A DNA stretch of 64,000 bases from Kluyvera georgiana ATCC 51603 (GCF_001654985.1 NZ_LXEU01000046.1:61086-125085), one strand, 5' to 3'. Shown: positions 37,137 to 47,590, numbered from the stretch's first letter. Notes: generated from the letters alone by a model not told the origin. Program-made: numbers and translations.

Positions 37137-38150
37137 ATGACCTATGCAGTAGAGTTTCATGACGTCTCGCGATTTTATGGCGACGTTCGGGCGGTAGATG
37201 GCGTGAGCATTGCTATCCATGACGGTGAGTTCTTTTCCATGCTGGGGCCGTCAGGCTCCGGCAAAACCACCTGTCTGCGGCTGATTGCCGGGTTTGAACA
37301 ACTGTCCGGCGGCGCGATTTCGATTTTTGGTCGTCATGCCAGTGAGCTTCCGCCGTGGGAGCGCGACGTCAATACCGTGTTTCAGGACTATGCGCTGTTT
37401 CCCCATATGTCGGTGCTCGATAATGTAGCCTACGGGCTCATGGTTAAGGGGATGGGCAAAAAAGAGCGTCAGGCGAAAGCGGCGCAGGCGTTAGAAAAGG
37501 TGGCGCTGGGATTTGTCGCGATGCGAAAACCCTCGCAGCTTTCCGGGGGCCAGCGTCAGCGGGTGGCGATTGCCCGTGCGCTGGTGAATGAACCACGTGT
37601 ACTGCTTCTTGATGAGCCGCTCGGCGCGCTGGATCTTAAGCTGCGTGAGCAGATGCAGTTCGAACTGAAAAAGCTCCAGCAGGAGCTCGGCATTACCTTT
37701 ATCTTCGTGACCCACGATCAGGGGGAAGCGCTGTCGATGTCCGATCGGGTGGCGGTGTTCAACAACGGGCGTCTCGAACAGGTAGACACGCCGCGCGCGT
37801 TGTATCTGCGGCCACGTACGCCGTTTGTCGCCAGCTTTGTGGGCACCTCGAACGTATTTAGTCCAACCATGTCCGAAACGTTGTGCGGCATGAGTGGAAA
37901 CTGGGCGCTGCGTCCTGAGCATATTCGCCTGAACGAAGTTGGTGAAGTACAGGTGAAAGGTCGGGTACAGGCGGTGCAGTATCAGGGCGCGGCGACGCGC
38001 TATGAATTGCTGCTGGAAAGCGGTGATAAGCTGCTGGTCAGCCAGGCTAATTTCTCCGTCGGGCTAAACGCTGAAGGGCCGGCGGTAGGAGGCGAAGTTC
38101 TGGCTTCCTGGCCGCGCGACGCCATGGTGGCGTTAGATGGAGGGAGGTGA
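37137..38150 (+). CDS. ydcT: YdcT, ABC transporter ATP-binding protein
   Basis: 337-aa ATPase, same length as in E. coli. Walker A GPSGSGKTT, Q-loop FQDYALFPHM, signature LSGGQRQRVAIARAL, Walker B VLLLDEPLGALD, and switch His VTHDQGEALS. The C-terminal TOBE domain (about residues 240-337) matches the polyamine/opine type. It energises YdcUV on the inner face of the membrane. It abuts ydcU with no gap. Confidence 0.96.
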   Translation: MTYAVEFHDVSRFYGDVRAVDGVSIAIHDGEFFSMLGPSGSGKTTCLRLIAGFEQLSGGAISIFGRHASELPPWERDVNTVFQDYALFPHMSVLDNVAYGLMVKGMGKKERQAKAAQALEKVALGFVAMRKPSQLSGGQRQRVAIARALVNEPRVLLLDEPLGALDLKLREQMQFELKKLQQELGITFIFVTHDQGEALSMSDRVAVFNNGRLEQVDTPRALYLRPRTPFVASFVGTSNVFSPTMSETLCGMSGNWALRPEHIRLNEVGEVQVKGRVQAVQYQGAATRYELLLESGDKLLVSQANFSVGLNAEGPAVGGEVLASWPRDAMVALDGGR

Positions 38151-39092
38151 ATGGAGATGAGCATGGCGCCGGTTCCTCCCTCCCGCAGTGCCGGGAAAAT
38201 ATCCAGTCTGTTCTGGCGTAAGCCAACGCTAGGTCTGTTTCTACTGCTGCTTGGGCCGCTGATGTGGTTTGGCATCGTCTATTTTGGCTCACTGCTCACG
38301 CTGCTGTGGCAGGGCTTTTACACTTTTGATGATTTCACGATGTCGGTTACGCCAACGCTAACGCTGGCAAACCTCTACGCGTTATTTAACCCGGCCAACT
38401 ACGACATCATCCTGCGTACGCTGGTCATGGCGGTTGCGGTGACCGTTGCCAGCGCGCTGCTGGCCTTTCCGATGGCGTGGTATATGGCGCGCTACACCCG
38501 CGGTAAACAGAAGGCGTTCTTTTACGTGGCGGTGATGCTGCCGATGTGGGCCAGTTACATTGTGAAAGCCTACGCATGGACGCTTCTGCTGGCAAAGGAC
38601 GGCGTCGCGCAGTGGTTCCTGAACCATCTGGGCTTACAGCCGGTGCTGGCGGCCGTGCTGACGTTACCTGGCATTGGAGGGAATACCCTCTCGACCTCCG
38701 GGTTGGGGCGTTTTCTGGTGTTCGTCTATATCTGGCTACCCTTTATGATTCTGCCGTTGCAGGCCGCGCTGGAGCGCATTCCCGGCTCGTTATTACAGGC
38801 TTCCGCTGACCTGGGGGCGCTGCCTCGTCAGACCTTCCGTCATGTGGTATTACCGCTGGCGATTCCGGGGATTGCCGCAGGGTCGATTTTTACCTTTTCG
38901 CTAACGCTGGGAGACTTTATCGTCCCGCAGCTGGTGGGGCCGCCGGGCTACTTTATTGGCAACATGGTTTATTCCCAGCAAGGGGCTATCGGCAACATGC
39001 CGATGGCGGCGGCGTTTACCCTCGTGCCCATTGTGCTGATTGCCCTCTATCTGGCGTTCGTGAAACGTCTGGGAGCGTTCGATGCACTCTGA
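38151..39092 (+). CDS. ydcU: YdcU, ABC transporter permease
   Basis: 313-aa inner-membrane permease with six helices and the EAA-loop-type segment [25 protein letters not shown] that contacts the ATPase. Start 38151 (directly after the ydcT stop) and 38157 are both possible, with GGGAGG upstream; 38151 gives the E. coli length. It forms a heterodimer with YdcV, whose gene overlaps by 11 bases. Confidence 0.94.
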   Translation: MEMSMAPVPPSRSAGKISSLFWRKPTLGLFLLLLGPLMWFGIVYFGSLLTLLWQGFYTFDDFTMSVTPTLTLANLYALFNPANYDIILRTLVMAVAVTVASALLAFPMAWYMARYTRGKQKAFFYVAVMLPMWASYIVKAYAWTLLLAKDGVAQWFLNHLGLQPVLAAVLTLPGIGGNTLSTSGLGRFLVFVYIWLPFMILPLQAALERIPGSLLQASADLGALPRQTFRHVVLPLAIPGIAAGSIFTFSLTLGDFIVPQLVGPPGYFIGNMVYSQQGAIGNMPMAAAFTLVPIVLIALYLAFVKRLGAFDAL

Positions 39093-39897
39093 GCGAGCAC
39101 CGCGGTTTCTCAAAGTTGCCGCGTGGGGCGGCGTGATTTTCCTCCATTTCCCGCTGGTCATTATTGCGCTGTACGCGTTCAACACCGAGGATGCCGCGTT
39201 CAGTTTTCCCCCTCAAGGCCTGACGCTGCACTGGTTTAGCGAGGCGGCAGGGCGCAGCGATATTTATGATGCAGTGACACTGTCACTTAAAATTGCCGCG
39301 TTGTCGACGGCGATTGCGCTGGTACTTGGCACGCTTGCTGCAGCAGCGCTCTGGCGACGGGATTTCTTTGGTAAAAGCGCGATATCGCTGTTGCTGTTAC
39401 TTCCCATTGCCTTACCCGGCATCGTCACTGGCCTGGCGTTGCTGACGGCGTTTAAAACGGTGAACCTTGAACCGGGGCTGTTCACGATTGTGATTGGTCA
39501 CGCGACTTTTTGCGTCGTGGTGGTATTTAACAATGTCATTGCCCGCTTTCGCCGGACATCGTGGAGTCTGGTGGAGGCGTCGATGGATCTCGGCGCCAAC
39601 GGCTGGCAAACCTTCCGTTATGTGGTGCTGCCGAACCTTGGATCGGCGCTGCTGGCAGGAGGCATGCTGGCGTTTGCGCTATCGTTTGATGAAATTATCG
39701 TCACCACGTTTACCGCCGGCCACGAGCGCACGCTGCCGCTGTGGTTGCTGAACCAATTGGGCCGGCCGCGCGATGTGCCGGTGACCAATGTGGTCGCGTT
39801 GTTGGTCATGGTGCTGACGATGATACCGATTTTAGGGGCGTGGTGGCTGACGCGCGAAGACGAGGCAGCCACTGGCGGTGGGACGACATTTAAATAA
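39082..39897 (+). CDS. ydcV: YdcV, ABC transporter permease
   Basis: 271-aa permease (E. coli 264), six helices, EAA loop [22 protein letters not shown]. Starts inside the ydcU 3' end, so the two are translationally coupled. The C-terminus ([13 protein letters not shown]) is seven residues longer than in E. coli. Partner of YdcU in putative putrescine import. Confidence 0.95.
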   Translation: MHSERAPRFLKVAAWGGVIFLHFPLVIIALYAFNTEDAAFSFPPQGLTLHWFSEAAGRSDIYDAVTLSLKIAALSTAIALVLGTLAAAALWRRDFFGKSAISLLLLLPIALPGIVTGLALLTAFKTVNLEPGLFTIVIGHATFCVVVVFNNVIARFRRTSWSLVEASMDLGANGWQTFRYVVLPNLGSALLAGGMLAFALSFDEIIVTTFTAGHERTLPLWLLNQLGRPRDVPVTNVVALLVMVLTMIPILGAWWLTREDEAATGGGTTFK

Positions 39898-39911
39898 AAC
39901 AGGATCATGCT

Positions 39912-41336
39912 ATGCAACATAAGTTACTGATTAACGGTGAACTGGTGGCCGGTGAAGGCGAAGCGCAGCCGGTCTATAACCCGGCGACGGGTGAGATCCT
40001 GCTGACGATCACCGAGGCTTCGGCTACACAGGTTGACGCAGCGGTGAATGCCGCCGATCGCGCATTTGTCCAGTGGGGGCAAACGACGCCGAAACAGCGG
40101 TCGGAGTGTTTGTTAAAACTGGCAGACGTTATTGAAGCGCACGCAGAGACCTTCGCCCGACTCGAATCGCTCAACTGCGGCAAACCGCTGCACTGCGTGG
40201 CGAATGATGAAATTCCCGCGGTGGTGGATGTGTTCCGCTTCTTTGCCGGTGCAGCGCGCTGCCTGAACGGACTGGCTGCCGGGGAGTATCTGGAAGGCCA
40301 TACCTCCATGATTCGCCGGGATCCGATTGGCGTAGTGGCGTCTATCGCACCGTGGAACTATCCGCTGATGATGGCCGCGTGGAAGCTGGCACCGGCGCTG
40401 GCGGCGGGTAACTGCGTGGTGCTAAAACCTTCTGAGATCACGCCGCTTACGGCGTTGAAGCTGGCCGAGCTGGCTAAAGATATCTTCCCGGCAGGCGTGC
40501 TGAGCGTGCTGTTTGGGCGCGGCGCAACCGTGGGCGATCCGCTGACCGGGCATGCCAGGGTGCGGATGGTTTCGTTGACAGGCTCAATTGCTACCGGCGA
40601 GCATATTCTGGCGCACACGGCATCCTCGATTAAGCGCACGCACATGGAATTGGGTGGGAAAGCGCCGGTAATCGTTTTTGATGATGCCGATATTGATGCG
40701 GTGGTGGAGGGCGTCAGAACCTTTGGTTTCTATAACGCCGGGCAGGACTGTACCGCGGCCTGTCGTATCTACGCGCAGCAGGGTGTTTATGACCGGCTGG
40801 TCGCCAGGCTTGGCGCAGCGGTAGCCAGCCTGAAGGTGGGGGCGCCGGAAGATGAGAGCACCGAACTGGGGCCGTTGAGCTCGCAGGCACATCTTACGCG
40901 CGTTAGTGAGGCCGTGGCGCGCGCCAAAGCGTTGCCGCACGTTAAGGTGGTGACCGGCGGTGAAAAGGTCGCGGGTAAAGGATTCTATTTCCAGCCAACG
41001 CTGCTGGCGGGTGCGCGCCAGGAAGATGACATCGTCCAGCGTGAAGTGTTTGGCCCGGTTGTCAGCGTGACCGTCTTTGACAGTGAAGAGCAAGTGCTGG
41101 CGTGGGCTAACGATTCACACTATGGGCTGGCCTCATCGGTGTGGACCCAGGACGTTGGCCGCGCACATCGTTTGAGCGCGCGCTTGCAGTACGGCTGCAC
41201 CTGGGTCAACACCCACTTTATGCTGGTCAGCGAAATGCCACACGGTGGGCAAAAACTGTCGGGCTACGGCAAGGATATGTCGATGTACGGGCTGGAGGAT
41301 TACACCGTGGTGCGGCATGTCATGATTAAACACTGA
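39912..41336 (+). CDS. patD: PatD (YdcW), gamma-aminobutyraldehyde dehydrogenase
   Basis: 474-aa NAD-dependent aldehyde dehydrogenase, same length as E. coli PatD. Oxidises 4-aminobutanal, made from putrescine by PatA, to GABA. Motifs: [20 protein letters not shown], catalytic Glu in [10 protein letters not shown], nucleophile Cys in [11 protein letters not shown], and the NAD-site [12 protein letters not shown] lies 9 bases before the ATG. Last gene of the operon, followed by an intrinsic terminator, so uptake and oxidation of putrescine are co-expressed. Confidence 0.96.
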   Translation: MQHKLLINGELVAGEGEAQPVYNPATGEILLTITEASATQVDAAVNAADRAFVQWGQTTPKQRSECLLKLADVIEAHAETFARLESLNCGKPLHCVANDEIPAVVDVFRFFAGAARCLNGLAAGEYLEGHTSMIRRDPIGVVASIAPWNYPLMMAAWKLAPALAAGNCVVLKPSEITPLTALKLAELAKDIFPAGVLSVLFGRGATVGDPLTGHARVRMVSLTGSIATGEHILAHTASSIKRTHMELGGKAPVIVFDDADIDAVVEGVRTFGFYNAGQDCTAACRIYAQQGVYDRLVARLGAAVASLKVGAPEDESTELGPLSSQAHLTRVSEAVARAKALPHVKVVTGGEKVAGKGFYFQPTLLAGARQEDDIVQREVFGPVVSVTVFDSEEQVLAWANDSHYGLASSVWTQDVGRAHRLSARLQYGCTWVNTHFMLVSEMPHGGQKLSGYGKDMSMYGLEDYTVVRHVMIKH

Positions 41337-41364
41337 TTACCCCCTTTGCGGTAGGCACAAAAAC

Positions 41365-41386
41365 TGCCGCGCCGCGCGGCATTTTG
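41365..41386 (+). terminator. Intrinsic terminator after patD
   Basis: TGCCGCG / CGCGGCA with a CCG loop, followed by TTTTG. Ends the ydcS-patD operon. Confidence 0.75.
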
Positions 41387-41446
41387 ACATGCCCGGAGCA
41401 ACGTGCGAGGATCCGCGCCGTTGTAAAACCGGGCATAGTCAGAGAA

Positions 41447-41683
41447 ATGAAAAAGAGTATGGTATTTAGCGCTGCCGTCGTGGCGGCCGTGATGGGTATA
41501 GGTATTTATTATTCAGCAGGCCGTATTGCCGCCTGTGATGGCGATAACCACATAACGGCTGCTTGCCTGGCCGAGGCCTGGGATGTCGAAAAAGTCAATT
41601 TCATTCCGCAGTACGATCCGAATCATTATGTGAGCGACCCTACCACCGACAGCATTTTTGCCGCCTCCAAACCAAAACGCTAA
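41447..41683 (+). CDS. Small exported or membrane-anchored protein, unknown
   Basis: 78 aa. The N-terminus (MKKSMVFSAAVVAAVMGIGI) is a signal peptide or membrane anchor. The rest is short and soluble with two Cys (RIAACDG, ITAACLAE) that could form a disulfide, and an NFIPQYDPNHYVSDPTTDSIF tail. The upstream ribosome site is weak (AGAG). ATG 41447 is chosen because the residues before it do not fit a signal peptide. I do not recognise the family; it is absent from the E. coli patD-ortT gap. Confidence 0.6.
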   Translation: MKKSMVFSAAVVAAVMGIGIYYSAGRIAACDGDNHITAACLAEAWDVEKVNFIPQYDPNHYVSDPTTDSIFAASKPKR

Positions 41684-41705
41684 GTGTAAGCCAAATCACA
41701 GCATG

Positions 41706-41740
41706 AAAAACTAAAGAGGCGTACCGTGACTTTAGTTTTA
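41706..41740 (+). terminator. Hairpin after the small exported-protein gene
   Basis: AAAACTAAAG / CTTTAGTTTT perfect 10-bp stem with a 13-nt loop. The A/T-rich symmetry gives a T-run on both strands. Confidence 0.65.
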
Positions 41741-41802
41741 AGTGTTCACGCAGTTAATTTATCTGGAGATAGTTCTGCGTGGATTGAATAGCTTCACGCG
41801 AT

Positions 41803-41873
41803 AAGCGGCGAAAAACTTGATGTACGTCAAAAAACGTAGCATATTGCGCCGCTTTAACGATCAATGGTAAGGA
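41803..41873 (+). promoter_or_regulatory. ortT upstream control region with FNR-like site and ribosome site
   Basis: TTGAT-GTAC-GTCAA (41817-41830) matches the FNR consensus TTGAT-N4-ATCAA at nine of ten positions. It lies in the loop of an 8-bp inverted repeat AAGCGGCG/CGCCGCTT (41803-41810, 41847-41854). AAGGA (41869-41873) is 8 bases before the GTG of ortT. FNR/Crp control is inferred. Confidence 0.55.
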
Positions 41874-41881
41874 CTCAATTG

Positions 41882-42055
41882 GTGACGCTGTACCAACATA
41901 TGCTCATTTTCTACGCCATCATGGCGGTTATTTGCGGCGGAATTACCTGGTTTCTCACCAAAGAAAGCACCTCAATTCGTCTGATTGCCACCTTTTTAAT
42001 TGGCGCAACGTGGCCGTTCAGCTTTCCCGTTGCGCTGCTGCTGTCGCTATTCTGA
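41882..42055 (+). CDS. ortT: OrtT, small membrane toxin (orphan GhoT-like)
   Basis: 57-aa, two-helix inner-membrane protein matching E. coli OrtT (YdcX, 57 aa) in YQHMLIFYAIMA, WFL and FLIGATWPFSFPVALLLSLF. OrtT damages the membrane and lowers ATP, helping cells under stringent-response stress; no antitoxin partner is known. GTG 41882 is chosen: it has AAGGA at ideal spacing and gives the E. coli length, whereas ATG 41864 lies upstream of that ribosome site. Only three bases separate its stop from that of convergent tqsA. Confidence 0.87.
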   Translation: MTLYQHMLIFYAIMAVICGGITWFLTKESTSIRLIATFLIGATWPFSFPVALLLSLF

Positions 42056-42058
42056 CGG

Positions 42059-43090
42059 CTATTTACTGAGGTCGCTGAGCAGAATCGCGATGCTTTTACC
42101 GCCCTCGGTCTGTTCCAGCGCGATTTTTACGATAATGGTGAGCGGCACGGACAGCAGCATACCGACCGGGCCCAGCAGCCAGCCCCAGAAAATTAACGAT
42201 AAGAACACCACCAGCGTGGAGAGCCCCAGGCCGCGTCCCATGATGCGGGGCTCGAGAATATTGCCAAAAACGAGATTTATGACCAGATACCCCGCAAGTA
42301 CGATAAGCGCATCGTAAAAGCCGCTAAAGACCAGAACCTGCAAAATAGGGGGAATCGCCGCCAGCACCGAGCCGATATTCGGAATATAGTTGAGCGCAAA
42401 GGCCAGCAGCCCCCAGATAAAGGCAAAACGTACGCCCAGCAGCTCCAGCATGCCCCATACGACCAGACCCGTTACCAGGCTAATCGCCGTTTTCAGCACC
42501 AGATAGTGCGATACGCTGTCCAGCCCTCGCTGAATCGCCGCCATTCCCTCTACCGGACGTGACATAATCTGCTGAAGTTTTGCGGGTAGCTGCGGTACTT
42601 CCAGTAGCATAAACACTACCGTCAGCAGCAGCAGAAAAATGGATGACATGGCGTTCGAGAGTTGCGACAGTAGCCGTGAAACCAGTGTCATGGCGGCATT
42701 GGGGTCAATGTATTTAATCAGTTCTTCGGGACTGACGCTGATACCAAATCGTTGCATCCACGGCTGCAGGTTATAGATCGGTACCGCCAGCGACGAGCGG
42801 TACTGTGGCAGCGTGCGGGTCAGTTCGTTAAGTGATGTACCGAGCGAGGCCAGCAGCAGTACGGCCACCAGAATAATTACCACAATCAGTAGCGAGATGC
42901 CGAGGACCCGCGGTACGCGGCAGCGCACCAACAGCTGAACGACCGGGTTGAGCACCACGGCGATAAACAGCGCCAGCACGAAAGGGACGATGATCTCCGC
43001 AGCAAATCGGATCCCTGTCAGAATGATAACCAGCATGCCGAGCATGATGACGATTTTTAATCCATTAAGCGTGATGATCGGCCTGGACAT
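42059..43090 (-). CDS. tqsA: TqsA, AI-2 exporter family membrane protein
   Basis: 343 aa (E. coli 344), UPF0118/AI-2E family with seven to eight helices. In E. coli TqsA exports autoinducer-2 and affects biofilms. Conserved: [39 protein letters not shown], and [24 protein letters not shown] stands 6 bases before ATG 43090. The gene directly faces ortT, a junction not found in E. coli. Confidence 0.95.
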   Translation of the reverse strand: MSRPIITLNGLKIVIMLGMLVIILTGIRFAAEIIVPFVLALFIAVVLNPVVQLLVRCRVPRVLGISLLIVVIILVAVLLLASLGTSLNELTRTLPQYRSSLAVPIYNLQPWMQRFGISVSPEELIKYIDPNAAMTLVSRLLSQLSNAMSSIFLLLLTVVFMLLEVPQLPAKLQQIMSRPVEGMAAIQRGLDSVSHYLVLKTAISLVTGLVVWGMLELLGVRFAFIWGLLAFALNYIPNIGSVLAAIPPILQVLVFSGFYDALIVLAGYLVINLVFGNILEPRIMGRGLGLSTLVVFLSLIFWGWLLGPVGMLLSVPLTIIVKIALEQTEGGKSIAILLSDLSK

Positions 43091-43490
43091 GATAGCTCCT
43101 GCTATAAACTCTGCTGATTATGATAATTGCGAATTGGCTTATAATAAATGAATGTACATCAAACAACATCAGTAAAGATTTGAAAACATTTTGAGATACT
43201 TCGACAACTGTGTTAGAAATTAGCTGTGTTTAACTACTGAGGACAATTTTAATCCGCAATGATGAGAAGCAATACCGCGGATAATTGTAATTTTATGGAC
43301 AATATGTTCAGGACGTACATTTCTACTCAATCCACTGTTTTTCCTTCCTTTTCTGCCTTCTGCGGTGAGCACCACTGGCGCAACGCGCTGTAGTCTTTTT
43401 CTTCGTCTGAGCTAAATTTTAATCATTTTATTTCAGTTTGCGCCGTGTCGCGAGCTGCAACGGATTATATTCTCATGCAGGAGAAGGACT
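43091..43490. other. 400-bp intergenic region upstream of mdtJ
   Basis: Divergent region of tqsA and mdtJ, AT-rich on the left. It holds a 6-bp inverted repeat ATCCGC/GCGGAT (43252-43282) and a pyrimidine-rich tract (about 43338-43365). In E. coli mdtJI is silenced by H-NS and induced by spermidine, which fits AT-rich DNA, but I see no defined site. AGGAG precedes the mdtJ ATG. Confidence 0.5.
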
Positions 43491-43859
43491 ATGTTTTACT
43501 GGATTTTATTAGCCCTGGCTATTGTGGCCGAAATTACAGGTACGCTGTCTATGAAATGGGCAAGCGTAAGCGATGGTAATACCGGTTTTATTTTAATGCT
43601 GGTGATGATCTCACTGTCTTATATTTTTCTTTCGTTTGCGGTTAAGAAAATCGCCCTCGGTGTCGCCTACGCGCTTTGGGAAGGTATCGGTATTTTGCTG
43701 ATTACGCTTTTCAGCGTACTGGTCTTTGACGAAAGCCTGACGCTGATGAAAGCAGCAGGTCTGGCAACGCTGATCGCCGGTATTGTGCTGATCAAATCGG
43801 GTACGCGTAAAGCGCCGAAGAAGAGCGTTGCGATCAATAAAGAGGTGAATCATGCCTAA
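43491..43859 (+). CDS. mdtJ: MdtJ, spermidine exporter subunit (SMR family)
   Basis: 122-aa small multidrug resistance protein with four helices, forming a heterodimer with MdtI to export spermidine. SMR motifs: [16 protein letters not shown] with the conserved Glu in helix 1, and [15 protein letters not shown]. The last eight bases overlap the mdtI start, so the pair is coupled. Confidence 0.95.
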   Translation: MFYWILLALAIVAEITGTLSMKWASVSDGNTGFILMLVMISLSYIFLSFAVKKIALGVAYALWEGIGILLITLFSVLVFDESLTLMKAAGLATLIAGIVLIKSGTRKAPKKSVAINKEVNHA

Positions 43860-44181
43860 GTTTGAATTGATTCACGGTCTCTGGCTGGCAGGCTCTATTG
43901 TTCTTGAAATCGTTGCTAATATTTTCCTGAAGTTCTCTGACGGCTTCCGTAACAAACTGTACGGATTCCTCTCGTTAGCTGCGGTACTGGCCGCGTTCAG
44001 CGCCCTGTCGCAGGCCGTAAAGGGGATCGATCTGTCGGTCGCCTATGCCATCTGGGGGGGCTTCGGCGTCGCGGCCACTCTGGCGGCGGGGTGGATCCTC
44101 TTTGGTCAGCGCCTGAATAATAAGGGCTGGGTTGGACTTGGCCTGCTGCTGATCGGGATGGTACTGATTAAACTCGCCTGA
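43852..44181 (+). CDS. mdtI: MdtI, spermidine exporter subunit (SMR family)
   Basis: 109 aa, same as E. coli. Four helices, with the helix-1 Glu in [19 protein letters not shown] and [13 protein letters not shown] in helix 3. Forms the spermidine export pump with MdtJ. Note that speG, the other spermidine-relief gene, is missing from its usual site in this window. A GC hairpin follows (44189-44210). Confidence 0.95.
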   Translation: MPKFELIHGLWLAGSIVLEIVANIFLKFSDGFRNKLYGFLSLAAVLAAFSALSQAVKGIDLSVAYAIWGGFGVAATLAAGWILFGQRLNNKGWVGLGLLLIGMVLIKLA

Positions 44182-44188
44182 TGTGATA

Positions 44189-44210
44189 GCTGCCCGGGAA
44201 ATCGGGCAGC
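44189..44210 (+). terminator. Hairpin after mdtI
   Basis: GCTGCCCG / CGGGCAGC with a 6-nt loop, eight bases after the stop; no strong T-run follows. Confidence 0.6.
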
Positions 44211-44273
44211 GAAATTCGCGGTCTGTATTACGCTTGTTACAAAGGGTTCGCTTTGTGACTGCGAGGGTGGGGC

Positions 44274-46439
44274 ATGTTTAATCCGTCACGCTGGCGTAAT
44301 ATTGCCACGGCCAGAACGCTGTTCGTGATGATTTTTTTAGCAGGCATTGGCCTGATCTTTTCTATTATTTCACTGCTCTACCTGTCGCAGAATCTAATCA
44401 GTAGCAAAACTAACGATATCGATGCCCGCCGTTCAGCACTTTCTGTCGATGGAGCCCTTCAGACATCCATTAACCGCGTGCTCTCACTCGTCACCGACAA
44501 CTCTATCTGGGATGACGCCGTCCGTCAGGTTTATGCGCCGCAGCTGGACACCACGTGGCTGTATAATACCTGGGGAACGGGCTTCAAAATTAATAATCTC
44601 TACGATGGCACATTCGTCCTGGATGAAAACTATCGTGTTCTCTGGGGATCGTTTCATAGCTCGCCGTTTAGCGAACGTAATCTCGATTTTTTTGGTGAGG
44701 GGCTGGAAGCGCTTATTAGCCAAAATGAGGAGGCACTGCGTCGGGGGAGCAATGCTTTTGCCGGCATTACCCAGACGCAAGCGGGGATTGCTTTTGTGGG
44801 GATCGGCCTGATTCGCCCAATGGTCGGGCGCTTACAGGTCTACGATGCGACGCGACGTTATCTGGTGATCACCCGACATATCAATCCCACCTTGCTCAAC
44901 AATCTGGGAAATACGTTCCAGATTGAAAATCTGACGTTGGGTACCGCGCCGCAGAACCAGTACAACATTCCAGTGCGAACCTCCGGGGGAAAGGTGGTGG
45001 GCTGGCTTGATTGGCAACTCCGACAGCCGGGGGCCGAGGCTGCCAGCGCGGCGTCACCGCAAATTCGTGAGATTGTCCTGCTTGCCGCCGGGTTAATTCT
45101 GCTGTTCATCCTGCTCAGCAGCTTAGGCTTATGGAAACTGGCGCGCGGGGAGCGGCAGGCGCGAGAAATTGCATTAACCGACTGGTTGAGCCATCTGCCC
45201 AACCGGCGTGCGCTGATTGAACAGCTTGAGCGCATCAGCCAGCGCGGCGATCGCGACGTGAAAACGGTGGTGTTTATCGATCTGGATGGTTTTAAGGATG
45301 TTAATGACATTCATGGCCATGATGTCGGCGACATTCTGATTATTCGCATCGCCGCCATGCTACAAACGCTGGTGCCTCCGGGCGGAATGCTGGCGCGCAT
45401 GGGAGGCGATGAGTTTGCGATGACCGTGGGCGGTGAGCATTCAGAAGCGCGCGCGGCAGCCTTCGCGGGAAGCGTGCTGGATTATCTGAATGCGCCCATC
45501 CGTATCGACGGCCGTACGTTGCATATTAGCGCCAGCATAGGTATTGCCAGCGGTAAATTGCAGGAGAGCGCGAGCTCAGAGCTCTTCCGTCAGGCGGATA
45601 TCGCCATGTATCACTCGAAAATGACCGGCAAAGGGCGCATTACCCACTACGACGCTGAACTTAACCGCGCGCGCGAATACCTGGTCGCTATCGAAAATGA
45701 AATTCGCCACGGGCTGGAACACAATGAGTTTGAGGTTTGGTACCAGCCGATCGTCTGTGCGCGAACGCAGGTGATGATTGGCGTTGAGGCGCTGGTGCGC
45801 TGGCCGCGACGGGAGAAAGGTGAGCTGATGCCCGATGCGTTTATTGCTATTGCCGAAACCAGTGGGCTTATCTATTCGCTTGGGCAGTTTGTGCTGGATC
45901 GCGCGTGTCACGATCTGCTGGCGCACAACGATCTCAAGCTATCGGTGAACATTTCGCCAGCCCAATTCCGCGACCCTGAGTTTGAAAATAAGGTTTCCAG
46001 CGTGCTGAAATCATCCGGTTTTCCGCCGTCCAGGCTACAGCTTGAGGTGACAGAGACCTACGTGCTGGAAAAACCGGAGCGCGCGCGTGCGGCGATCGCG
46101 AATCTGAAAGCGTTGGGTACCGCCGTGGCATTGGATGATTTTGGCACCGGTTATTCCAGCATCGGCTATTTGCGTCGCTTCAATTTCGACACGATTAAAA
46201 TTGATAAATCGCTGGCCGGGCTGGTGGACGACGACGATCAGGCCGCTGCGCTGGTGGGGGGCACGATTCGAATTGCCAGCGCGCTAGGCATGACGGTGAT
46301 TGCCGAAGGGGTAGAAACGGAGAGACAGATGAAGCTGCTGCGGCTGGCGGGCTGCGATCAGCTTCAGGGATTCTATTTCAGCGAGCCGATGCCGCTATCT
46401 TCGCTGCTGGCGTTGCGACACCAGCAGCTTCTGAGCTAG
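44274..46439 (+). CDS. Membrane CHASE4-GGDEF-EAL cyclic-di-GMP enzyme
   Basis: 721 aa. TM1 (about residues 16-38), a periplasmic CHASE4-type sensor (about 50-250, [30 protein letters not shown]), TM2 (about 262-286), GGDEF domain with intact MGGDEFAM and substrate segment ARMGGDEF, then EAL domain with [40 protein letters not shown] and QGFYFSEP. Both catalytic signatures look complete, so it could make or break c-di-GMP depending on the sensed signal. It is inserted between mdtI and ydgD relative to E. coli, and its stop overlaps the ydgD stop by four bases. Confidence 0.93.
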   Translation: MFNPSRWRNIATARTLFVMIFLAGIGLIFSIISLLYLSQNLISSKTNDIDARRSALSVDGALQTSINRVLSLVTDNSIWDDAVRQVYAPQLDTTWLYNTWGTGFKINNLYDGTFVLDENYRVLWGSFHSSPFSERNLDFFGEGLEALISQNEEALRRGSNAFAGITQTQAGIAFVGIGLIRPMVGRLQVYDATRRYLVITRHINPTLLNNLGNTFQIENLTLGTAPQNQYNIPVRTSGGKVVGWLDWQLRQPGAEAASAASPQIREIVLLAAGLILLFILLSSLGLWKLARGERQAREIALTDWLSHLPNRRALIEQLERISQRGDRDVKTVVFIDLDGFKDVNDIHGHDVGDILIIRIAAMLQTLVPPGGMLARMGGDEFAMTVGGEHSEARAAAFAGSVLDYLNAPIRIDGRTLHISASIGIASGKLQESASSELFRQADIAMYHSKMTGKGRITHYDAELNRAREYLVAIENEIRHGLEHNEFEVWYQPIVCARTQVMIGVEALVRWPRREKGELMPDAFIAIAETSGLIYSLGQFVLDRACHDLLAHNDLKLSVNISPAQFRDPEFENKVSSVLKSSGFPPSRLQLEVTETYVLEKPERARAAIANLKALGTAVALDDFGTGYSSIGYLRRFNFDTIKIDKSLAGLVDDDDQAAALVGGTIRIASALGMTVIAEGVETERQMKLLRLAGCDQLQGFYFSEPMPLSSLLALRHQQLLS

Positions 46440-47260
46440 TTACCCGCGGCAAGCGCTTCCAGTTTGTCGCGGAAGCCGGTCACGGCGATGGCGCGATTGT
46501 CGGCACGCCAGCGATCTTTGGCTGCCGGTGCTGAGCTTTGTACTGCGATCAGCTGCCAGCCAGCATCCGTTTTCAACAGCAGCGGGGAACCGCTATCACC
46601 CGGCAGCGTATCGCACTGGTGCGAAAGCACCGAAGACTGCGCCCAGCCGGTGACGGTACAATCTTCATGACTGTACAGTGAGTCCAGATGATCGACGGGG
46701 TAACCTGACTGCGTCACTTTTCGCCCGGCGGCTTTCAGCGCGGCAGTGAGTTCGGCTTTGTCGCCGGTAAACAGCGGCAGTGGCGTAATACCGGAAGGCG
46801 GGTAGCGCAGTACGATCAGGCCAAAATCCCACGGTGCCGCTGAGGATGGCACAATCCAGCCGTCGCCGTCTGGCTTCAGTCGTTTGCCCAGCGAAGGGTC
46901 AACGCGTCCCTCAATACCATGAATTTCATAGCGCCAGCTGCCTTTCTGCGATACGAAGCGCAGGGCTACCGCTTTGTCCAGCTTACCGCCTGGCGGCTCC
47001 AGCAGACAGTGTCCGGCAGTTAAGGCCAGATGTGGAGAAATCAGCGTGGCGGTGCACAGATTACCGCTGGCGGTTTCAAGTTGCCCGATGGCGTCCCACG
47101 GTTCTTGCGCCGGGTGGCTGACGAGGACGCGATCGTCCTGACCAAAAAACAGAGTCTTAATTTCTTTTGCGCTAATGCCGCTATCACCGTCATCAGCATG
47201 AGTTATTAAAGGCAGAACGGATAACGATCCCAGTAAACAACACACAAAGGCTGTACGCAT
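46436..47260 (-). CDS. ydgD: YdgD, secreted trypsin-like serine protease
   Basis: 274 aa (E. coli 273). Signal peptide to ITHA (about residue 22). Chymotrypsin-fold triad visible: His in LTAGHC, Asp in WDFGLIVLR, Ser in [10 protein letters not shown]. Candidate disulfide Cys in NLCTATL/GHC and HEDC/HQC. Periplasmic; function unknown in E. coli. GAGAG lies before ATG 47260. It lies downstream of asr and ydgU on the same strand. Confidence 0.93.
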   Translation of the reverse strand: MRTAFVCCLLGSLSVLPLITHADDGDSGISAKEIKTLFFGQDDRVLVSHPAQEPWDAIGQLETASGNLCTATLISPHLALTAGHCLLEPPGGKLDKAVALRFVSQKGSWRYEIHGIEGRVDPSLGKRLKPDGDGWIVPSSAAPWDFGLIVLRYPPSGITPLPLFTGDKAELTAALKAAGRKVTQSGYPVDHLDSLYSHEDCTVTGWAQSSVLSHQCDTLPGDSGSPLLLKTDAGWQLIAVQSSAPAAKDRWRADNRAIAVTGFRDKLEALAAGN

Positions 47261-47361
47261 ATCACTCTCTGATGGGGCAATTATGATTATAAAAACTAAA
47301 CCCAGTGAGACTACTATAGACGGGAGATATGAAAAGTGGGAGTAAAATCAGCGAACTACAT

Positions 47362-47445
47362 TCAGTAAAAGAAGAACTGAGTCGCGATAAGTGCGCAAAC
47401 GATCAGTAATGCCAGGATGAGCTCGAAACGATAACGCCGCAACAT
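47362..47445 (-). CDS. ydgU: YdgU, small acid-shock-locus membrane protein
   Basis: 27-aa single-helix protein read from the sequence (MLRRYRFELILALLIVCALI then ATQFFFY). It matches E. coli YdgU in length, in the RYRFE start and in the CALI segment, and in its place between asr and ydgD. GGAGA is 8 bases before the ATG. Transcription probably comes from the asr promoter by read-through, as a minus-strand terminator (47461-47487) lies between. Function unknown. Confidence 0.87.
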   Translation of the reverse strand: MLRRYRFELILALLIVCALIATQFFFY

Positions 47446-47460
47446 GGTTGGCTCTCCGGG

Positions 47461-47487
47461 AAAAATCGGCGCTGAAGTCGCGCCGAT
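47461..47487 (-). terminator. Intrinsic terminator between asr and ydgU
   Basis: ATCGGCGC / GCGCCGAT (47465-47487, 7-nt loop) followed on the minus strand by TTTTT (47461-47465... just left of the stem). Sits directly upstream of the ydgU ribosome site, so it could limit asr read-through into ydgU-ydgD. Confidence 0.75.
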
Positions 47488-47565
47488 GCGGATAATTGAT
47501 CACCTCAGCCAGGAGGGCTAACACCGGCGTCGGGGGCGACGCGACGTCATGCACCTGTCTGCCTG

Positions 47566-47590
47566 AATCGGCGCGAAGAACGCGCCGATT
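47566..47590 (-). terminator. Hairpin directly after asr
   Basis: AATCGGCGCG / CGCGCCGATT (10-bp stem, AAGAA loop), 14 bases after the asr stop. Its arms share sequence with the 47465-47487 hairpin, so the two stems could exchange partners. Confidence 0.65.
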
